Shown in pieces: positions 62,218 through 64,000 of a stretch of DNA of 64,000 nucleotides. Origin of the DNA: Desulfofarcimen acetoxidans DSM 771 (lineage in GTDB: Bacteria; Bacillota; Desulfotomaculia; Desulfotomaculales; Desulfofarciminaceae). The stretch covers positions 4,481,625 to 4,545,624 of the forward strand of contig NC_013216.1 of assembly GCF_000024205.1 (NCBI RefSeq), written 5' to 3'. The position numbers and the translations under genes were made by a program. Under the pieces are notes generated by a model. The model was not told where the DNA came from, ran no database searches, and saw only the letters and a list, made by a program, of their open reading frames with translations. Positions within the stretch are counted from its first letter, which is position 1. The number at the start of each line of letters is the position of its first letter.

Positions 62218-62885
62218 TTTCCAACTACTCCCCCCTCAAGACCCACATCGTGCTTATTAATATAGTATTGCTGAATAGCCCCAACTAAATTAAAGACAAC
62301 CCAATATAGTGCAAGGCCTGCAGGCATTTTATAACTAATATAGCCAATAAATAATGGCATAGTATATAACATAATTTGCTGTGTAGGATCAGAAGTTGTA
62401 GTTGTTAGTTTTGATTGTAAATATGTTGAAGCACCAGCCAATATAGGTAAAATAACCCATGGATCAACATTACTCAAATTTGGAACCCATAAAAAATTAG
62501 CATGTGCGGTATTAAGATATTTAAAATTATATAAAGCTCTATATAATGCGATAAGAATTGGCATCTGGATTAAAAGTGGCAAACAACCCGCCATAGGATT
62601 AATATTATGTTCCTTATATAATTCCATAGTTTTTTGCTGCATAATTTGCTGCTGGTCCTTGCCTTTATATTTGTTTTGCAATTCTTTAATCTTTGGTTGA
62701 AGTTGCTGCATAGAACGCATAGATAGCATTTGTTTTTTTGTCAGGGGGTATAAAAGCATCTTTATAATTACTGTGAGTAATATGATAGCCAGTCCATAAT
62801 TAGGAATGCCAATACTATCAGTTAGTTTATATAACATATTAATAAAATCTGACATTCCTGCCACCAGTGAATTAAATATTCCCAT
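62214..62885 (-). CDS. yidC: Membrane protein insertase YidC
   Basis: 223 residues from ATG 62885 behind AGGAGG; the longer start (62909) would include the ribosome binding site. About five membrane helices; GLAIILLTVIIKMLLYPLTKKQ contains the conserved substrate-groove Lys/Arg region, and MAGCLPLLIQMPILIALYRALYN is a YidC signature. No lipoprotein signal is present, unlike SpoIIIJ of Bacillus. Confidence 0.96.
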   Translation of the reverse strand: MGIFNSLVAGMSDFINMLYKLTDSIGIPNYGLAIILLTVIIKMLLYPLTKKQMLSMRSMQQLQPKIKELQNKYKGKDQQQIMQQKTMELYKEHNINPMAGCLPLLIQMPILIALYRALYNFKYLNTAHANFLWVPNLSNVDPWVILPILAGASTYLQSKLTTTTSDPTQQIMLYTMPLFIGYISYKMPAGLALYWVVFNLVGAIQQYYINKHDVGLEGGVVGK

Positions 62886-62914
62886 AACCACCCGCCTCCT
62901 TGATACCAAACATA

Positions 62915-63121
62915 TTATACAGGATCATAACCGCCAGGGTGGAACGGGTGGCATTTTAAAATACGTATTACAGCCAACCCAACCCCTTTAACAACACCGA
63001 ACTTTTGAATAGCCTCAATAGAATATTGAGAACAAGTCGGATAAAATCTACAAGTAGGCATTTTTAAAGGAGATATGAAGCGCTGGTAGATTATTATTAA
63101 AGATACTAATAGCTTTCCCAA
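62915..63121 (-). CDS. yidD: Membrane protein insertion efficiency factor YidD
   Basis: 68 residues from TTG 63121 behind [43 protein letters not shown]…[15 protein letters not shown], the YidD pattern with its conserved Cys. It lies between rnpA and yidC as usual. Confidence 0.96.
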   Translation of the reverse strand: MGKLLVSLIIIYQRFISPLKMPTCRFYPTCSQYSIEAIQKFGVVKGVGLAVIRILKCHPFHPGGYDPV

Positions 63122-63156
63122 AACTATTTCATCTCCTACAATTAAGAACTAGACCC

Positions 63157-63486
63157 TTATTTGCTTAATTTTAATACTAATTTAGCAAGATGGTTTTTCA
63201 TTTGGTCAAAATTTAGAGTAACCACATCTTTCCTGGCTAATATAACAAAATCATAACCAACAGGAAAAATATCATTATTTAATCGACAAATCTCCTTTAA
63301 TAATCTGCGAATTCTGTTTCTCAGAACAGCCTTACCAATCTTTTTTCCAACTGAGAAACCAAACCTGCTGTTGTTTAATGAATTTGTTATTGCGAATATT
63401 ACAAAAAATCTATTGGCAACAGATCTACCCGTCACATAGACTTTTTTATATTCAGAATTTTTTCTTAAAGTAATAAAATTGGCCAT
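63157..63486 (-). CDS. rnpA: Ribonuclease P protein component
   Basis: 109 residues; FGFSVGKKIGKAVLRNRIRRLLKEICR carries the RNR motif that binds the RNA subunit. The ribosome binding site is weak. Next to rpmH near the origin. Confidence 0.96.
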   Translation of the reverse strand: MANFITLRKNSEYKKVYVTGRSVANRFFVIFAITNSLNNSRFGFSVGKKIGKAVLRNRIRRLLKEICRLNNDIFPVGYDFVILARKDVVTLNFDQMKNHLAKLVLKLSK

Positions 63487-63562
63487 TTATAATTATACTT
63501 CACCAATCCCAAAAAATAGCATATCCAATACCATTTTATGATATTCAAAATAATAAAATTAG

Positions 63563-63584
63563 GAAAGGCCACTAAAAAGCGGCC
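63563..63584 (-). terminator. Hairpin after rpmH
   Basis: AGGCCGC-TTTTT-AGTGGCCT type stem followed by TTCCTAATTTT on the minus strand, directly after the rpmH stop; probably attenuates entry into rnpA. Confidence 0.6.
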
Positions 63585-63719
63585 TTAAGCAGACAATCTT
63601 TTCCTTCCCTTAAGTCGTCTATTTTTTAACACGTTTCTACCTGATTTAGTAGACATACGGCTAAGGAAACCGTGTACCTTACTGCGTTTACTTTTATTAG
63701 GCTGATAAGTTCTTTTCAT
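63585..63719 (-). CDS. rpmH: Ribosomal protein bL34
   Basis: 44 residues, [20 protein letters not shown] then [20 protein letters not shown] and RLSA. A standard bL34. ATG 63719 follows AAAGGAGG. It is the first gene leftward of the origin. Confidence 0.97.
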   Translation of the reverse strand: MKRTYQPNKSKRSKVHGFLSRMSTKSGRNVLKNRRLKGRKRLSA

Positions 63720-63869
63720 TTAAGCACCTCCTTTTACGAACCTGTTTATTTATGAAAAAGCTTGATCAATCATTGTAAGCATATGAATTAAGTATATAGT
63801 AAAAGATTACAATCAGTCAAGTCAATTGATGTCTTAAGAAGAAATAAAAAAGCAAGCGCTACACATACT

Positions 63870-63975
63870 AACATTGTTGTTGATAACCCCTGTGAAATTT
63901 GTTATTATTGATCCGGTTGTATAATTGTGGATAACTAACATATCCACAATCTGTGGATAACAATGTGCATAAGTA
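63870..63975. other. oriC-type DnaA-box cluster
   Basis: TGTGGATAA at 63926-63934 and 63952-63960 are perfect DnaA boxes; ATATCCACA (63940-63948, reverse), TGTGCATAA (63964-63972) and TGTTGATAA (63878-63886) each differ by one base. They lie upstream of rpmH in a gene-free stretch. dnaA is expected just right of the window, but is not seen. Confidence 0.85.
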
Positions 63976-64000
63976 TGTTATTAACAGCTTAATAAACAAT

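Overview
The window looks like a chromosome segment next to the replication origin of a spore-forming, low-to-moderate GC Firmicute, most like the Peptococcaceae (Desulfotomaculum and relatives). This assignment is inferred from gene content, not from a database search. Supporting signs are the order rpmH-rnpA-yidD-yidC-jag-mnmE-mnmG-rsmG-parA-parB-parS at the right end, a cluster of DnaA boxes at the right edge, and sporulation genes (YyaC, a spore-type LonC, a Spo0E-like peptide, Soj/Spo0J). T-box and BirA control, and Gram-positive ribosome binding sites and terminators, also fit. Nearly all housekeeping genes are on the minus strand, pointing away from the origin.

Right block (about 42-64 kb): the oriC-proximal core. 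It runs leftward from rpmH through the membrane insertion and tRNA modification genes, chromosome partitioning, yyaC (plus strand), a YkvI-like permease, a CvpA-like protein, an M18 aminopeptidase, rpsF-ssb-rpsR, a YybS-like protein, rplI, lonC, dnaB, pdxS-pdxT and a PAS-REC-winged-helix regulator. Almost every transcription unit ends in a clear hairpin terminator.

Middle block (about 27.5-41.9 kb): an ordinary metabolic island (serine T-box, aminotransferase, serA, serS, four tRNA genes for Arg and Ser, a chemotaxis receptor). It is flanked by accessory, decayed or non-coding DNA: an integrase remnant abutting tRNA-Arg, a phage-like divergent regulator pair with shared TGTCTA operator half-sites, small genes (DUF2007-, DUF4242- and Spo0E-like), several very short open frames with strong ribosome binding sites and their own terminators, and a candidate structured RNA upstream of the biotin operon.

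Left block (1-27.5 kb): an SNF2 helicase (cut by the window edge) coupled to a SWIM zinc-finger protein; a tandem 116-bp repeat; glnA behind a leader that looks like an antitermination switch; a three-gene operon of two giant beta-rich proteins around a phospholipase D-superfamily protein (5.7-17.1 kb); an IS630-type element; an MFS exporter with a PadR regulator; a hybrid REC-PAS-PAS-histidine kinase; and bioY-bioB-bioD-bioA under an apparent BirA operator.

The strongest candidate for an undescribed system is the giant-protein/PLD operon. Secondary candidates are the family of tiny open frames with ribosome-binding-site hairpins at 29.2-30.0 kb, the structured RNA at 27.65-27.85 kb and the glnA leader. 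No searches or folding programs were run; all family names come from motifs read by eye.
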